Assembly (NCBI GenBank): GCA_027320425.1
Contig: DAHVLJ010000020.1
Coordinates: 1 to 64,000 of the forward strand
Length of the DNA: 64,000 bases
Reading direction: 5' to 3'
Source: Nitrososphaerota archaeon
Lineage (GTDB): Archaea; Thermoproteota; Nitrososphaeria; Nitrososphaerales; Gagatemarchaeaceae
Below the pieces are notes generated by a model, which saw only the letters and a program-made list of their open reading frames with translations, did no database searches and was not told where the DNA came from. Position 1 is the first letter of the stretch; each line of letters opens with the position of its first letter. Positions 32,636 through 40,655 of the stretch are shown here, in pieces. The translations under genes were made by a program, and so were the position numbers.

Positions 32636-34098
32636 GAAGCGAACCCAGCGGCGCCGAAGCTGCGCCTCGTAACTTGCAGGTTCGACAGGTCGACGACGGG
32701 GACGACGCTCGGGGTGGGTTCGAGGCCCATGTTGGACTGGAAGCTCGTCTGGGCCTGCCAGGTACCAGAGTTGACGAGGAGGGTCCCCCGATACGTCATC
32801 TCTCCATACGTGTGGACGTGTCCCACATGGAAGACATCGGGAACTTGGTCCACCACGAGGTAATCCCTGAGCTCCGGAGAGAGGGCGGTGCGCTTCCCAT
32901 AGGTGGGGGCAAGGTGCCTAGCTTTGAGCAGAAGCTTCATCGCATCTGTGGGCCTGTCATAGGCAAGGTTGGGGGTCGTCGCGATAATGTCATCCAAGCT
33001 CTTTCCGTGGTAGATTAGGAAAGTAGTTCCATGCAGCCTGACATATGAGGGGTCGCCCACCCAGCGGACGTTGTCCATTGCGTAGAGCGACTCCGCCATG
33101 TCGACAGGAACCGCAGGTTGCGGCAGCGCCTGTCTGACCGTGTCATGGTTCCCCGGGGACACGACAATCTGCATATGCCCTGGGACCTGCCTGAGGAGGT
33201 CCGCCGCCATGGCGTATTGCTTCTTGGGGTCTCTTTCTGCGAGCTGAAACTCCTGACCGGGATAGACTCCGACGCCGTCGACCAGGTCCCCGGCGATTAC
33301 AAGGTACTTCACCCGGTTCACCACGTCCTTGTCCCCGAGATTCCCGTTGAGCCACATCAGGAACCGGCGAAAGTCGTCCGCGAGGAACATCCTGCTTCCG
33401 ACATGCAGGTCGGAGAGAAGGACCGCATAGGCCCGATGGGTGGAAGAGACCACCCTGCGCCCTGGAAGGTCAGGAAGGACCACGGAATCGGTGAACAGGC
33501 CTCCCGACTTCCCTCGCGAGACCTCGACGACGACCATGCTGTCCAACGGAGCCTCGAGCGCCGCTTTCTCGACTAACCCATCTTGGCAGACGACCTTGAC
33601 AGAGCCGGTCGGATCGTCCACTCTGAGCTCGACGACGCCGTGCCTGCTGGAACGTTCGGCCAGAAGCCCCGCAACCCTGACTTTCTTGCCAGGGGCGAGA
33701 CTTCTGGTTGACGACACCGGGCCGCTGCTCTTCGTGTCGAGTCTTTCTCGGACGATTGAAAACAACCTCTGGTATCGGTCGTGGAACAGCGCTCCGAAGC
33801 CCTCGGCCCCCTCGGTCGGGGCGATGGCAGGAGTGGGGTCGGAGATGACCTCCACTTCGGCTGGCTCCTGAGCCACGACCACATCCGAAGCACGCGGGGT
33901 CTCTTTTGGTATCAGTCTTGCTACGTCGCCCACCGTGATGAGCTTCGCCTCGCCAGGGGCGGCAGATTTTTGCTCGAGCAACCTGTCCACCAGGCCTTCA
34001 TCGGCGCCTGGAGGGAGAGAATTGATCATCTCGAAGGCTTTGGCATCGAGGAGGTACCCCGACGACAGGACGCGCGCTATTGCCCTGGACTCAGGCAT
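32632..34098 (-). CDS. polB_DP1: DNA polymerase D small subunit DP1 (proofreading exonuclease)
   Basis: 488 residues. After an N-terminal helical domain and an OB fold (SLAPGKKVRVAGLLAER), the C-terminal calcineurin-like phosphoesterase has LSDLHVGS, IAGDLVDG, SPGNHDTV and HVGHVHTYG, all metal ligands intact, so 3'-5' exonuclease activity is expected. It pairs with DP2 (45837). ATG at 34098 has a TATA-like acgatatatt (34117-34126) about 20-28 nt upstream, embedded in the 3' end of the mutase gene, so it has its own promoter. Convergent with orc1. Confidence 0.95.
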   Translation of the reverse strand: MPESRAIARVLSSGYLLDAKAFEMINSLPPGADEGLVDRLLEQKSAAPGEAKLITVGDVARLIPKETPRASDVVVAQEPAEVEVISDPTPAIAPTEGAEGFGALFHDRYQRLFSIVRERLDTKSSGPVSSTRSLAPGKKVRVAGLLAERSSRHGVVELRVDDPTGSVKVVCQDGLVEKAALEAPLDSMVVVEVSRGKSGGLFTDSVVLPDLPGRRVVSSTHRAYAVLLSDLHVGSRMFLADDFRRFLMWLNGNLGDKDVVNRVKYLVIAGDLVDGVGVYPGQEFQLAERDPKKQYAMAADLLRQVPGHMQIVVSPGNHDTVRQALPQPAVPVDMAESLYAMDNVRWVGDPSYVRLHGTTFLIYHGKSLDDIIATTPNLAYDRPTDAMKLLLKARHLAPTYGKRTALSPELRDYLVVDQVPDVFHVGHVHTYGEMTYRGTLLVNSGTWQAQTSFQSNMGLEPTPSVVPVVDLSNLQVTRRSFGAAGFAS

Positions 34099-34115
34099 CG
34101 GGAGGGCCGAAGGCC

Positions 34116-35447
34116 CTACGATATATTAGAGGCTTCTATGCACTGAGTCCCCAACTGGACGAGAGCGTCGAGCGCCTGGGGGTCCCGCGACTCGCAGTAG
34201 AGCCGGGTAATCGGCTCGGTGCCGGACGGCCTGAACATCACCCAGGACCCGTCCGCCAGCACAAGCTTCAGCCCGTCGAGGTTCCTCTCCTCTACCACTC
34301 TGAACTTCTTGAACGACTCTCTAGCCCGAGGGACGAGCGCGTCCATCTTCACTTGGAACTTGATGTCGGTCTGCCTGAACCTCCACTGGACTTCTTGCAT
34401 GATTCGCCCCAGCGCATTTCGGTCTGTCGACAGGAGGGAAGAGATCAGGGCCGAAGCGTTGATCCCGTCTTCCCACAAACCCCACTTCGGGTCGACCACC
34501 TTGCTGGGCTCTGCTGCGAACACCCCCCCTTCTGCGACCAGCACCGCGAACGTCTTGCCGACCCTGCTTCTCCGTACCTTCAGGCCCATCCTCTCCGCTT
34601 CTTCCGCGACCGCGCTCGAGGTATTTTCGGAGACCACGGCGGTCCCCGAAGTCAGCCCGAGGCCGCGCAGCGCCAGTATGGTGAGAATCGAATCCGGGAC
34701 GACGTTCCCCAGAGCATCGATCATGACAAGCCGGTCTGCATCCCCGTCATGGGCGAACGCGACGTCTACGCCGAGGGTAGGGACCATGGCGGCGAAGTCA
34801 GCGAGGTTGGCGACGGTGGGTTCCGGTGGTCTCGCAGGGAAACGCCACGAGACCTGGGCATTCACAGGAACCACTTGGTGGCCTAGGGCCTTCAGAATAG
34901 CAGGGGTTACCAGTCCACCCGGCCCACTTGCGCAGTCTATCGCGACACGCAGAGGCCGTTCTACACGCGGGTAGCGCGAAACCAAAGCCCCGACGTACTC
35001 GTCTACCACTCCTTCGTCGGAGATGACCTCCCCGAAGTTTCCCGACGTCTTCATCACATCGACGCCCATAGCACGCTCTATCCTCTCCTCGTCAGACTTC
35101 GGGAGCTCCATCCCATCCCGGTTGAACACCTTTACTCCGGAGAACTCTGCAGGGTTGTGGGAGGCTGTTACGGCGAATCCGGCCAGGCAACGCCTCGTCC
35201 TGGTGCCGAAGGCAAGCACTGGGGTGGGGACAAGCCCGAAGACATCGGCATCGCTCCCTGCGGCGTTCACGGCGGACATCACTGTCCGGGCAAGCAACGC
35301 AGAGGCCTTGCGGCCGTCCCATCCGACCCCATACCTTCCTTTCCCAGAAGCGAAGGCAATGGCCTCGGCGAGACCGTAGACCTGTTCAGGGGTCTGAGTT
35401 CTGTTGAAGACCCCCCTGACCCCGGCGGTGCCGAAGGTTTTGACCAA
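34116..35447 (-). CDS. glmM: Phosphoglucosamine mutase/phosphomannomutase family enzyme
   Basis: 443 residues from TTG at 35447 (MVKTFGTAGVRGVF). TASHNPAEF holds the phosphorylated serine, AHDGDADRLV binds Mg, and RPSGTEPITR binds substrate phosphate: the complete alpha-D-phosphohexomutase set. Archaeal members act on glucosamine-, mannose- or glucose-phosphates; the specific substrate is not decided by the visible motifs. It begins 2 nt after the ThyX stop, so it is co-transcribed with the ThyX pair. Confidence 0.9.
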   Translation of the reverse strand: MVKTFGTAGVRGVFNRTQTPEQVYGLAEAIAFASGKGRYGVGWDGRKASALLARTVMSAVNAAGSDADVFGLVPTPVLAFGTRTRRCLAGFAVTASHNPAEFSGVKVFNRDGMELPKSDEERIERAMGVDVMKTSGNFGEVISDEGVVDEYVGALVSRYPRVERPLRVAIDCASGPGGLVTPAILKALGHQVVPVNAQVSWRFPARPPEPTVANLADFAAMVPTLGVDVAFAHDGDADRLVMIDALGNVVPDSILTILALRGLGLTSGTAVVSENTSSAVAEEAERMGLKVRRSRVGKTFAVLVAEGGVFAAEPSKVVDPKWGLWEDGINASALISSLLSTDRNALGRIMQEVQWRFRQTDIKFQVKMDALVPRARESFKKFRVVEERNLDGLKLVLADGSWVMFRPSGTEPITRLYCESRDPQALDALVQLGTQCIEASNIS

Positions 35448-35449
35448 CT

Positions 35450-35980
35450 CTATCTCTCTAAGATCTTGGTCCAGAGCTCTGGGGTGGCCTCCTTCGCGAG
35501 GCCGTGAAGCGTCGTGGCAAGCTCCCTGATCTCCCACTGGGCTTGGAGAGCGGTCCTCTGCCAGATCATGTGCATCAGGCTGCGGGCGCTGAGCGTCATG
35601 ACCAACTTCGTCTTGATGGCGCTGGGTAGGATGTACCTGGCGTCCTCTTTAGGCACCCCTGCAGCCACCATCTTCTCATAGGCGGAGTAGACCGACTTGA
35701 GGGCCTCGTCATACGCCTTGTAGGCAACCTCGTTGGAAGAGACGCTCGGAGGGGTGACGACTCCTTCCCTAGTGGCCGCGGAGAAACGCTGCGACTCTTG
35801 GTCGTAGGAAACGACCCTGTGGCGGATTAGCTGATGGGTCGTGACCCGGCTGCAATCCTCGATTTCGAACATGTAGACGACGTGGTCGAGCAACACGTCA
35901 GCGTCGAAGGCAACACCATTGTTGGTCAGGACGCGCCTGACGCTCCCGATGTCAGTGTTGTAGAGGAGCTTAACCCGCAT
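35450..35980 (-). CDS. thyX: Flavin-dependent thymidylate synthase ThyX, short form
   Basis: 176 residues, shorter than the usual 210-250. The ThyX signature is intact: R53-H-R55, S58 and the following Q-E-S63-Q-R65 (RHRVVSYDQESQR); LSARSLMHMIWQR matches the second FAD/substrate motif. It makes dTMP from dUMP using methylene-THF and FADH2. Its ATG lies within the upstream ThyX-like gene (11-nt overlap), so they are co-translated and possibly co-assembled. The SHMT at 49290 supplies the methylene-THF cofactor. Confidence 0.88.
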   Translation of the reverse strand: MRVKLLYNTDIGSVRRVLTNNGVAFDADVLLDHVVYMFEIEDCSRVTTHQLIRHRVVSYDQESQRFSAATREGVVTPPSVSSNEVAYKAYDEALKSVYSAYEKMVAAGVPKEDARYILPSAIKTKLVMTLSARSLMHMIWQRTALQAQWEIRELATTLHGLAKEATPELWTKILER

Positions 35981-36413
35981 TCGCCCTCACCCCGAAGGCA
36001 ACCTCGTTGAACAAAGAGCCTACCCCTTTGGCGTTCAGCTCGGAAACCACCTGTTCGGCGAACCCCTTTTCCTCTGTGCTCCGCCAGATTTCTACCAAAG
36101 TCCTAGCATTTAGAGAAAGGAGCCACACGTCATGCCCCAGTCGGGTGACACGGAGGTAGGGGAAGCCACGCGCAATACGCCCTACGTCAGGGTCATGGGC
36201 TTCTTCCAACAGCAGGGTAAGAGTATAGTGCTCAAGGACGTCGAGGGACTTGTCCTGGAGCGCCTTGGTCAGCAGGTACTTCCAGTAATCGGGGCCCTTC
36301 TGTTCGAGTTCAGATTCGATCTCTTCGATGGTCTTCGTACTGAAGCACCGCCTCATGGCCACTGCGATAGTCCGCTCAGGGCTCGGGCTCGACCACACGA
36401 GAGAGACCCTCAA
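35970..36413 (-). CDS. Degenerate ThyX paralogue lacking the RHR motif
   Basis: 147 residues from TTG at 36413 (MRVSLVWSSPSPERTIAVAM). DVLEHYTLTLLLEE matches the LEH...F.I.E strand of ThyX and SLNARTLVEIW the conserved NAR-L segment, but the RHRxxSxxxxSxR motif between them is replaced by unrelated sequence (about residues 75-95). It is thus a ThyX-fold protein unable to bind FAD/dUMP normally by itself. The start is favoured by the TATA-like atttaaac 28-35 nt upstream. It overlaps the intact thyX gene, suggesting a hetero-oligomer. Confidence 0.75.
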   Translation of the reverse strand: MRVSLVWSSPSPERTIAVAMRRCFSTKTIEEIESELEQKGPDYWKYLLTKALQDKSLDVLEHYTLTLLLEEAHDPDVGRIARGFPYLRVTRLGHDVWLLSLNARTLVEIWRSTEEKGFAEQVVSELNAKGVGSLFNEVAFGVRANAG

Positions 36414-36440
36414 CGCGGAAGCGCGCTGGGCCTGCATTCG

Positions 36441-36448
36441 ATTTAAAC
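36441..36448. promoter_or_regulatory. Bidirectional TATA-like box
   Basis: The palindromic atttaaac lies 28-35 nt from the ThyX-paralogue TTG (36413, minus) and 25-32 nt from the dienelactone-hydrolase TTG (36473, plus). It probably drives both leaderless transcripts. Confidence 0.55.
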
Positions 36449-36472
36449 AAGCGCTTATGATAGACGGGCCGG

Positions 36473-37216
36473 TTGACCGACCCGGAAGAAAGCCCACCAT
36501 GCGTCGTCGTTCTCCACGAGGTTTGGGGATCCGACTCTAACATAGACGCAGCCTGTAAACGCCTCCGCAAACTCGGATTTGCAACGACGGTTCCCTCCCT
36601 TTACAAGGGACACGAGGCGCTTCTCGTCCCCCGGAACATTCAGAAAGCGATGGCTGTGATATGGGATTTTTCGCTGGAAGAAAGATGCGACAAAAAGAGA
36701 GTGGCGGCCGAGGCAGCCAGGAAGGGGGCCGACGCCCAAACCCGGGACGTCTTATCTGTCTTGTACGATCCGCGGTTCAGAGACGGAATGATGGAGATAG
36801 TCCTAGACGCAATCACGGAAGCTAGAAAGAGGCACGCCAAAGTCGCAACGCTTGGGTTTTCTTTGGGCGGAGGCATTTCACTCGCCACCACCACCCGACC
36901 CGGCCACCCCGACGCCGCTATAGCATACTGTGGGGAGCCGCCCAACGCCAAACTGAGAGGAACGGCGGTCCCAATGCTCGCCATCTGTGCGTCCCACGAC
37001 GAGCTCATGAATCCCCTAATGCCTGGCTTCATCAAAGCTGCTCTGGAGCAAGACCTCGACCTGACGGTCAAGACCTTCCCTGGGACCGAGCACGACTTCT
37101 TCAACATGAACTTCAAGGAAAGGTACAACGCTAGCGCGGCTCGGGAGGCGTGGGATGTCACTTCTTGGTTCCTATCGAAGGCTCTTGGTTGGGCGCCCAG
37201 CCACTCAAAGAGATAA
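36473..37216 (+). CDS. Dienelactone hydrolase-family alpha/beta hydrolase
   Basis: 247 residues. The nucleophile elbow is GFSLGGG (Ser in place of the Cys of classic dienelactone hydrolases), the acid is in CASHDELM and the histidine in GTEHDFFN, giving a full triad. VVVLHEVWGSDSNI near the N-terminus forms the oxyanion strand. The substrate is likely a lactone or ester but unknown. TTG at 36473 with the bidirectional TATA box about 25-32 nt before it. Confidence 0.88.
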   Translation: MTDPEESPPCVVVLHEVWGSDSNIDAACKRLRKLGFATTVPSLYKGHEALLVPRNIQKAMAVIWDFSLEERCDKKRVAAEAARKGADAQTRDVLSVLYDPRFRDGMMEIVLDAITEARKRHAKVATLGFSLGGGISLATTTRPGHPDAAIAYCGEPPNAKLRGTAVPMLAICASHDELMNPLMPGFIKAALEQDLDLTVKTFPGTEHDFFNMNFKERYNASAAREAWDVTSWFLSKALGWAPSHSKR

Positions 37217-37243
37217 TAGTGGACGAAGAGAGGCTTCTCATGG

Positions 37244-37370
37244 GCCGGGGTGGCAGAGTGGTTAATGCGCGGGCAACCCGCTTGGCTCCGAAGCGGATCC
37301 GCAACTCGAGATCAAAGACCAGTCAGCCCGTGACCTTCGGGTCGCGTGGGTTCGAATCCTACCCCCGGCG
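37244..37370 (+). tRNA. tRNA-Ser(CGA) with two introns
   Basis: Acceptor GCCGGGG/CCCCGGC, discriminator G, and a long variable arm GACC-TTCG-GGTC mark a serine tRNA. Anticodon stem CGGGC (37270-37274) pairs with GCCCG (37326-37330). The loop CTCGAG+A with anticodon CGA (37307-37309) is isolated on a mini-exon. Intron 1 (37275-37304, 30 nt) sits between positions 31 and 32; GCGG/CCGC with two 3-nt bulges is a strict bulge-helix-bulge. Intron 2 (37311-37324, 14 nt) is at the canonical 37/38 site. The middle exon is only 6 nt. Confidence 0.9.
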
Positions 37371-37400
37371 CCTTTTCCTGGAAACCTAGGTGACCTAACT

Positions 37401-37757
37401 TTATCCCGTCTTGAAGGACTCGCCACAGCCGCATGTGGAGACGGCGTTGGGGTTGTTTACAACGAACCCGCCGCCCATCAACTTCTCTGATCTGTAATCG
37501 ACGGTAGAACCAGCGATGAACGGTGCGCTGGAGCGATCGACCACCACCTTGGCGCCTCCCACGTCTATCAGAAAGTCGTCATCGGAGAACTTTTCGTCTA
37601 CCACCATGCCATAAGACAAGCCCGAACATCCGCCGGCTGTCACGAAAATCCTGAGCGCGGCCGAGGGCTTGCCCTGCTTCTCGAGGTAGAGCTTCAGCTC
37701 GTCTGATGCCTTCGGGGTGAGTTGGACTATCGGTTTGATCTCGGCGCCTTGGCTCAT
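37401..37757 (-). CDS. IscA/ErpA-type iron-sulphur cluster carrier
   Basis: 118 residues from ATG at 37757 (TTG at 37769 is possible). Three ligand cysteines are present: GGCSGLSYG near the middle and CGCGESF at the C-terminus, the A-type carrier pattern. These proteins pass [4Fe-4S] or [2Fe-2S] clusters to clients. A TATA-like cgtataaaaa at 37780-37789 gives a leaderless start at the ATG. XPD (56776) is an Fe-S client in this window, while the primase subunit here lacks the cluster. Confidence 0.92.
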   Translation of the reverse strand: MSQGAEIKPIVQLTPKASDELKLYLEKQGKPSAALRIFVTAGGCSGLSYGMVVDEKFSDDDFLIDVGGAKVVVDRSSAPFIAGSTVDYRSEKLMGGGFVVNNPNAVSTCGCGESFKTG

Positions 37758-37798
37758 CTCAAAAGCCAAAACCGTTCGCCCGTATAAAAACCCACATC

Positions 37799-38278
37799 TC
37801 AGCCTGCGAGCTTCTCGACGACTTTCGCGACCTCGGCGTACGGCGGCTCCTCCGAGGGGACATCAGTGACCCACCGGTGCCTCAGGGCCCCTTTCCTATC
37901 GATGACGAAGACCGACCGCTTCGCCACCCCCTTGTACCCTAGACCAACCCAGGGGTCTTGGAGGACCCCATAGAGCCTGGTCACTTTCTTGTTGAAGTCG
38001 CTGAGGAGGGGAAACTGAAGGTTGTATGTCTGGGCGAAGGCCTTCAGCGAATATGAGCTGTCTACGCTAACCCCGACGAGCTGCGCGCCGGATTCCCGAA
38101 GCGCCCCAAAGTCGTCCCTGAAGGTGCACATCTCCTTATCGCAGACCCCAGAAAAAGCGAACGGAAAGAAGGCGAGCACCACGGTCCCCTGTTTGGCGAA
38201 CTCGCTCAAAGACCGGGTCTTTCTCTCGGTGTCTGGGAGGGAAAAGTCTGGTGCCTTCTGACCCAGCCTGATGACCAC
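37799..38278 (-). CDS. Peroxiredoxin (AhpC/TSA, Bcp/AhpE-like)
   Basis: 159 residues, thioredoxin fold. Peroxidatic cysteine C46 lies in FPFAFSGVCDKEMCTF with a second cysteine at 51. PDFSLPDTERKTRSL begins the fold and SVFVIDRKGALRHRW forms the late strand. It reduces peroxides, possibly as a one-Cys or atypical two-Cys enzyme. GTG at 38278 follows ccttaaatcgg on the minus strand (38298-38308) by about 20-30 nt. Confidence 0.92.
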   Translation of the reverse strand: MVIRLGQKAPDFSLPDTERKTRSLSEFAKQGTVVLAFFPFAFSGVCDKEMCTFRDDFGALRESGAQLVGVSVDSSYSLKAFAQTYNLQFPLLSDFNKKVTRLYGVLQDPWVGLGYKGVAKRSVFVIDRKGALRHRWVTDVPSEEPPYAEVAKVVEKLAG

Positions 38279-38309
38279 GGCGTGCAGGAGCGCGGTTCCG
38301 ATTTAAGGC

Positions 38310-38726
38310 CTACTTCTGAGGAAGTTTCTGAAGCAACTCGAAGTACCTTGCCGCGAGCGCGACAAGCTGCTCCTGCTTCGCTAGGCTCTTTTCGGCACCA
38401 AGCTCCGAGGTGGTCTCGTTCAACCTGGCGAGAAGGACTTCTCTAAGCTGCGCCGTGACACCCTCAAAGGTGACCGCAGTGGTCCTGGTGATCCCCGAGA
38501 GATCGTCGTGGGACGCACAATAGACCTTGCCGCGGAACCTCACCTGGATGCCACCGTCCTGAGGGCAAGGCTCAGCTAGCATCGTGGCGCCTTTGCTCAC
38601 GAGCTCGGCCGCGAGCTTCATCTTGTCCTTGGCACTGCTCAACACGGCGTCCCGGCCTTCCCCGATATTAAAGACGGCCCGCTTTAGAAAAGCACTTAAT
38701 CCCTCCATGTCGAAGGCCGACTCCAA
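38310..38726 (-). CDS. SSSCA1/autoantigen p27-like zinc protein
   Basis: 138 residues. ELVSKGATMLAEPCPQDGG followed by VRFRGKVYCASHDD resembles the Sjogren/scleroderma autoantigen-1 zinc domain, but two of the four cysteines are replaced by Asp and His, so metal binding may be altered. The C-terminal half is helical (LREVLLARLNETTSEL). TTG at 38726, with an in-frame ATG at 38708. It diverges from the UPF0147 gene. Function in archaea is unknown. Confidence 0.7.
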   Translation of the reverse strand: MESAFDMEGLSAFLKRAVFNIGEGRDAVLSSAKDKMKLAAELVSKGATMLAEPCPQDGGIQVRFRGKVYCASHDDLSGITRTTAVTFEGVTAQLREVLLARLNETTSELGAEKSLAKQEQLVALAARYFELLQKLPQK

Positions 38727-38740
38727 CCGAGGTCAATTCA

Positions 38741-39025
38741 ATGAGCGCGAAACTGAAGAAGCAGCAGGAGAACGACGCGAAGCTCGCAAAGGCCGTCGTG
38801 AGCCTTCAGCAGATTTCAGACTCGAACATCACTCCCCGTAACATCCGGAAGATCGTCAAGGACTCCGTGCTCATGCTCCAGGACGCCAAGCAGAGCGTGG
38901 CCGTCAGGGCTGCCAACGCCATCAGCCTCCTTGACGAGGTGGCTCAGGATCCGAACATGCCGTCGTTCGCAAGGGTGACGCTCTGGTCTGCGGTGTCAGA
39001 GTTAGAGTCGATAAGAGAACAATAG
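38741..39025 (+). CDS. UPF0147-family helical protein
   Basis: 94 residues, all helical, matching the archaeal UPF0147 family: TPRNIRKIVKDSVLMLQD, SVAVRAANAISLLDEVAQDPNMP, and ARVTLWSAVSELESI. The family is widespread in archaea and uncharacterised. ATG at 38741 has a Shine-Dalgarno-like GAGGT about 8 nt upstream. It diverges from the SSSCA1-like gene. Confidence 0.88.
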   Translation: MSAKLKKQQENDAKLAKAVVSLQQISDSNITPRNIRKIVKDSVLMLQDAKQSVAVRAANAISLLDEVAQDPNMPSFARVTLWSAVSELESIREQ

Positions 39026-39093
39026 ACAGCCGCGGATTCCGCCGCGCCGAAATCGTAAAGGTTTAACACATTCTCCGCACCACGCAGAGGCGA

Positions 39094-39519
39094 TTGCCAA
39101 ACTGCCCGAAGTGCGGGAACAAGGAAGCCATCCCAACGAGGTCCTACAACGTGATAGTGGAGCCAGCCAAAGGCGAGCGGGGGATGACGGAGAGAAGGGT
39201 AGGGATGTATACCTGCGGGAAATGCGGGACCAAATTCCCCACAGTGATCAGCAAACAGAGGTACCTGATAGTCGCAGAGGAGCAGCTGAAGTCGATCCAG
39301 GACGAGCTCGAATCGGTGAAGAAGGGGAGCGAAGATCTCAACACAAAGGTTCAGGGCATGGTCCAGCAACAGAGGGAGATGGAAAGCTCCATGGTGAGGA
39401 CCGCCAAAGAGAACGACGTCAAGCGCCTTCAGGCGAAACTGGCGGAACTAGAGGAGTTCGTCCGATATCTCAGGAAAGAAAAGGGCGAACTCGAGCAGAA
39501 GGCCTCTAGGCTGAGGTAG
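39094..39519 (+). CDS. Zinc-ribbon plus coiled-coil protein
   Basis: 141 residues. An N-terminal zinc ribbon (CPKCG at residues 4-8, CGKCG at about 41-45) precedes a long coiled coil (about residues 60-140, e.g. LQAKLAELEEFVRYLRKEKGEL). TTG at 39094 follows aaggtttaaca (39057-39067). It converges with another coiled-coil gene, stop to stop within 2 nt. The pairing could mean a shared structural role. The family is not recognised beyond the ribbon and the coil. Confidence 0.78.
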   Translation: MPNCPKCGNKEAIPTRSYNVIVEPAKGERGMTERRVGMYTCGKCGTKFPTVISKQRYLIVAEEQLKSIQDELESVKKGSEDLNTKVQGMVQQQREMESSMVRTAKENDVKRLQAKLAELEEFVRYLRKEKGELEQKASRLR

Positions 39520-39520
39520 C

Positions 39521-39793
39521 CTAGACTCCGCTTACGACGGGCGGAAGGGCGTAGCCTGCTTCCGCTTCGTAGGAAGCCGCTTTCTCTTCCAGAACAGCCT
39601 TCTCCGTCCGGAGGGCCTGCACTTCGCTTTCGAGGGCGTTTGCAGACTTCTCCAGCTCGAAGGTGGCTATCTTCTCCTTTAGGGAGGCGACGTCGGAAAG
39701 GAGCGAGGCCTTTTCGGCCTCGAGCGACCTTATCTTCTCCTCGAGCTCTGTCCTCTGGTCAGCGTATTCGGTTACCACTTCCATGGTTTCCAT
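39521..39793 (-). CDS. Short coiled-coil protein
   Basis: 90 residues from ATG at 39793 (second ATG at 39784). Residues 8-75 form one continuous coiled coil (TELEEKIRSLEAEKASLLSD, then KEKIATFELEK). The tail GYALPPVVSGV is uncharged. An AT-rich box lies at about 39820-39835. It converges with the zinc-ribbon coiled-coil gene. No family known to me. Confidence 0.65.
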   Translation of the reverse strand: METMEVVTEYADQRTELEEKIRSLEAEKASLLSDVASLKEKIATFELEKSANALESEVQALRTEKAVLEEKAASYEAEAGYALPPVVSGV

Positions 39794-39885
39794 CGTAACG
39801 TGGTATTCGGGTTTACTTCACTAAAGAAACTAAAAACAGTTGATAACCACGTTAACACGATTAAATCATCAGGCACGCAGGATTT

Positions 39886-40320
39886 ATGAATCAACGCCAA
39901 AAGGGCATTTTCATGCCCAAAGGACTTTGGGTCTGGCCTGTCGACTCGAGGGGTCAGAGGTCGGTGCTTAGGCAAGTGGCCGCTTCGCCCCATCTCATGG
40001 CGGCGCTGACAGCCCTCGTCAAAAGCAAGGAAGGCGGCATGAGCAACGCCGAACTCCACGATGCCATAAGCGACAGCGCAGAATGGACCACCCTCTGGGT
40101 TGTGAGACAACTAACTTCGTTGGGGTTCATCGTCTACAAAGTAGACTTCTTCGGGAACCCGGCGAGGTATCAGCTGACCGACCAGGGAAGGGTCGCCTTC
40201 TCGACGATTACTGGGCAGCCGCTGCCGAAGCCTGCCGCGCCCGCGCCGAATCCTGTCCCTCAGCCTGCGGCGTCGCCACCAGCCGCTCCCCGCCCCCCAC
40301 CTGCGGCCAAGCCCACCTGA
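39886..40320 (+). CDS. Winged-helix protein with proline-rich tail
   Basis: 144 residues. Residues 25-105 form a winged helix (MAALTALVKSKEGGMSNAELHD, TTLWVVRQLTSLGFIVYKV, and the wing FGNPARYQLTDQGRVAF). Residues 108-144 are Pro/Ala-rich and probably disordered (KPAAPAPNPVPQPAA). A TATA-like gattaaatc at 39859-39867 puts the start at ATG 39886. It could be a regulator like the other small winged-helix proteins here. Confidence 0.75.
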   Translation: MNQRQKGIFMPKGLWVWPVDSRGQRSVLRQVAASPHLMAALTALVKSKEGGMSNAELHDAISDSAEWTTLWVVRQLTSLGFIVYKVDFFGNPARYQLTDQGRVAFSTITGQPLPKPAAPAPNPVPQPAASPPAAPRPPPAAKPT

Positions 40321-40437
40321 GCGCATCGCTAGCCAAGGCACAACACATCGATGATAAGGCGCCCGCCAGGGCCACTTCGCCGCTCACCGAGTACCGGACG
40401 TCCGGTTCGCTCCAGCCCCTGACCAGGGCATAAATGG

Positions 40438-40522
40438 TGCGGGGGGAGGGATTTGAACCCTCGAACCCCTAAGGGATGAGGTCCTGAGCCTCACGCCGTT
40501 GACCAGGCTGGGCGACCCCCGC
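40438..40522 (-). tRNA. tRNA-Leu(CAG)
   Basis: Minus strand, 85 nt. Acceptor GCGGGGG/CCCCCGC with discriminator A, D-arm GCCCAGCCTGGTCAACGGC, anticodon stem TGAGG/CCTCA around CTCAGGA, variable arm CCCTTAGGGG, and T arm GAGGG-TTCAAAT-CCCTC. No intron. Confidence 0.96.
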
Positions 40523-40655
40523 GTTAGCCGGCGAGCCCATCATTCGCTTTATAACATTGAACTGGTTCTCGTCACTTTCGCCATCCTCTCTCCATAACTT
40601 GGAGCGCGTCGTCTTGCCCCGGATTATATCTTCACGAAAGCTCCCGATTCGGCAG

